Position numbers and translations under genes: made by a program
Notes under the pieces: model-generated
The model's database searches: none
What the model saw: the letters and a program-made list of their open reading frames with translations, nothing else
What the model was told of the DNA's origin: nothing
Source of the DNA: Pelagibius sp.
GTDB taxonomy: Bacteria > Pseudomonadota > Alphaproteobacteria > Kiloniellales > Kiloniellaceae
Assembly: GCF_028289705.1 (NCBI RefSeq)
Contig: NZ_JANQOI010000007.1
Span: 1 to 33,955 of the forward strand
Direction of reading: 5' to 3'
Length of the DNA: 33,955 nt
In this document: one piece after another, positions 32,618 through 33,955 of the stretch
How the letters are laid out: every line of letters starts with the position of its first letter
Numbering within the stretch: position 1 is the first letter of the stretch

Positions 32618-33656
32618 AAATGGCGCGATTGGCGGCGGCCGGTGGCTCCACCTCCGCAAGCAGCCCCGGTTCGTCGAGGCCGAGGCGGTCGAGGATTTCG
32701 AGAAAATCCGCGAACAGCGTCTCGGGATCGGCCGCTTTGTCGACCAGGTGCTGTGCCTCTTGCTCCGCGCAGATGGCCGACAGCATGCGCTGGTGCCCGA
32801 GGCTGGACACCCCGAAGGGCGGCGTGTCGCCGGCGAATTCAAAGGCCATCGTTTCGATCTCCGCCATGGCCCAAGGACTCGCCTCGGCGAAGCGGATCGC
32901 TTTCAGCCACCAGCTATCCCAGGCGCGCTTCAAGGCACGGTAAAGATCGACGACGACATTCGGCCAAGCCTCGGCATAGCTGCGCCGGAAAGCGACGATG
33001 TGGAACCCGGGATAGACCCCGGTCCGCCGGTAATAGTCCCGCTCGACAGCGACGTAGTCGGTTACTAAGCGCCGGATCCTCGACGTCTCGGTGAAAAGCT
33101 CGGCGGGCGCGAAAGCCGTGGTGATGGCATCGACACGGCCATCCAGCAAGGCGGCCATCAGGGTGTCGCCGGGCGGCAGCGTCTGCGCGCTTTCCGGCGG
33201 CTTGAGGTCTTTGGCGCCCGCCGGCCGAGTGGGCGTGGCCGCGTCCAGGGTGCCGGTCACCCAGTCCACGTCGCCGACCCCGACGCCGGCATCGCGCATA
33301 GCCGCCCGCGCCCACATGGTGCCGGTATCGCTCCATGAGTTCGTCGCCACCCTGCGCCCGTGCAGCATGGCGAGATCGGTGAGATCGCTGTCCTCGCGCA
33401 CGAAAAAGTTCCTGTGCCGGAAGCCACGCAGGATAAACACCGGGATGCCCACCAGATCGTTCTCGCCCCTGGCCTTTGCGAGGACGTAGCGATTGAAGGA
33501 GATCTCGGCGGCGTCGAGTTCGTCGGGAAAGGTGATCGCAAGCGGACCGCGCCAGTCGATGTCAAGCTCGGTGCCGGGGACATCGACCTCGCCGAGCAGC
33601 AAGGGGCAGACATGATCGTAGGGCCTCAGTCTCAGGGCCAGTCGGGGATGAGCCAT
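32616..33656 (-). CDS. 4,5-dihydroxyphthalate decarboxylase-like / periplasmic-binding-fold protein
   Basis: A 346-residue protein starting MAHPRLALRLRPYDHVCPLL at the ATG at 33656; the frame extends to a TTG at 33692, which is less likely. It has no signal peptide, so it is probably cytoplasmic. EISFNRYVLAKARGEND, LVGIPVFILRGFRHRNFFVR and LHGRRVATNSWSDTGTMWAR match the type-2 periplasmic-binding fold of the family named after 4,5-dihydroxyphthalate decarboxylase. Some members are true decarboxylases; others are annotated as ABC binding proteins. The lack of a signal favours an enzyme. A 17-base dyad CTTGT-N7-ACAAG (33684-33700) lies 28 bases upstream. Confidence 0.8.
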   Translation of the reverse strand: MAHPRLALRLRPYDHVCPLLLGEVDVPGTELDIDWRGPLAITFPDELDAAEISFNRYVLAKARGENDLVGIPVFILRGFRHRNFFVREDSDLTDLAMLHGRRVATNSWSDTGTMWARAAMRDAGVGVGDVDWVTGTLDAATPTRPAGAKDLKPPESAQTLPPGDTLMAALLDGRVDAITTAFAPAELFTETSRIRRLVTDYVAVERDYYRRTGVYPGFHIVAFRRSYAEAWPNVVVDLYRALKRAWDSWWLKAIRFAEASPWAMAEIETMAFEFAGDTPPFGVSSLGHQRMLSAICAEQEAQHLVDKAADPETLFADFLEILDRLGLDEPGLLAEVEPPAAANRAI

Positions 33657-33955
33657 GCAGCAGTCTTGCCTTCCGCATCGGCGCTTGTCCAATGCACAAG
33701 ATGACGGAGCGCATAACCCGATGGAATGTACTCTAGGGCCTGTTGATATTCATTTCGCCGTTGTGGTCCGAGCGAATTTGGCCCGCGGTTAGGAGCGACG
33801 AGGAAGGACATGCCTAAGCATATTCGACGAGAAGCGACGCGGCCGCGGGCCAAATGCGCCGGATCCCTTCGGGACGGGGCAGATATTCGCCAGGGCCGCG
33901 TCGCGGACGCCTTGTGGGGGACCACCCCACGGCACCGCCCGCTCCTAACCCTGGC
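33657..33955. other. Upstream region and inverted-repeat block at the right edge
   Basis: Nearest the gene it must hold the promoter of the decarboxylase-like gene; no clear hexamers seen. From 33776 it carries two long perfect inverted repeats: ATTTGGCCCGCGG (33776-33788) with CCGCGGGCCAAAT (33843-33855), and GGTTAGGAGCG (33787-33797) with CGCTCCTAACC (33940-33950). The only ORF across it does not look coding. It may be part of a dispersed repeat or the end of a mobile element continuing past the window. Confidence 0.5.

Noticed and set aside
33632-33925. A 97-residue minus-strand open frame at the right edge
   Set aside because: No family resemblance; it crosses the inverted repeats and overlaps the start of the decarboxylase-like gene.

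Overview
The window is GC-rich and gene-dense. It carries 30 supportable protein-coding genes (one cut by the left edge). I found no rRNA, tRNA, CRISPR array, phage gene or transposase. High GC, frequent GTG starts, 4-base ATGA overlaps and abundant solute transporters next to LysR, GntR, RraA-like and M20 genes suggest a free-living alphaproteobacterium, perhaps Rhodospirillales-like. That placement is inference.

Region 1 (1-4721, minus) is a peptide-type ABC importer: binding protein, two permeases, one ATPase and the start of a second ATPase. A 415-base spacer follows.

Region 2 (5137-17801, minus) is a long probable operon. In transcription order: Fe(II)/2-oxoglutarate dioxygenase, DUF2848 protein, two tandem near-duplicate binding proteins, a complete second peptide-type importer, a large old-yellow-enzyme (OYE) type flavoprotein, a carboxymuconolactone-decarboxylase-fold protein and a DMT permease. 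Divergent from it is a second, paralogous OYE flavoprotein (17930-19948, plus). It converges on an SDR dehydrogenase, which is preceded by a GntR/UTRA regulator. The dioxygenase and the second flavoprotein share a compact divergent promoter with a 23-base dyad. Together these look like uptake plus oxidative breakdown of one organic substrate, identity unknown. This is the best candidate here for an undescribed pathway.

Region 3 (21926-28848, minus) holds a Pot-type ABC importer (binding protein, two permeases, ATPase) followed by a TRAP transporter in the order small permease, large permease, binding protein.

Region 4 (28849-33955) has an M20 amidohydrolase divergent from the Pot-type binding protein, an RraA-like aldolase-family protein, a divergent LysR regulator, and a protein of the 4,5-dihydroxyphthalate decarboxylase/periplasmic-binding fold. 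Two almost identical 15-base T-N11-A boxes lie in the gap between binding protein and amidohydrolase and could be LysR targets. A pair of inverted GC-rich hairpin elements separates the convergent amidohydrolase and RraA-like genes. The right end (33776-33950) contains long inverted repeats of unknown nature.
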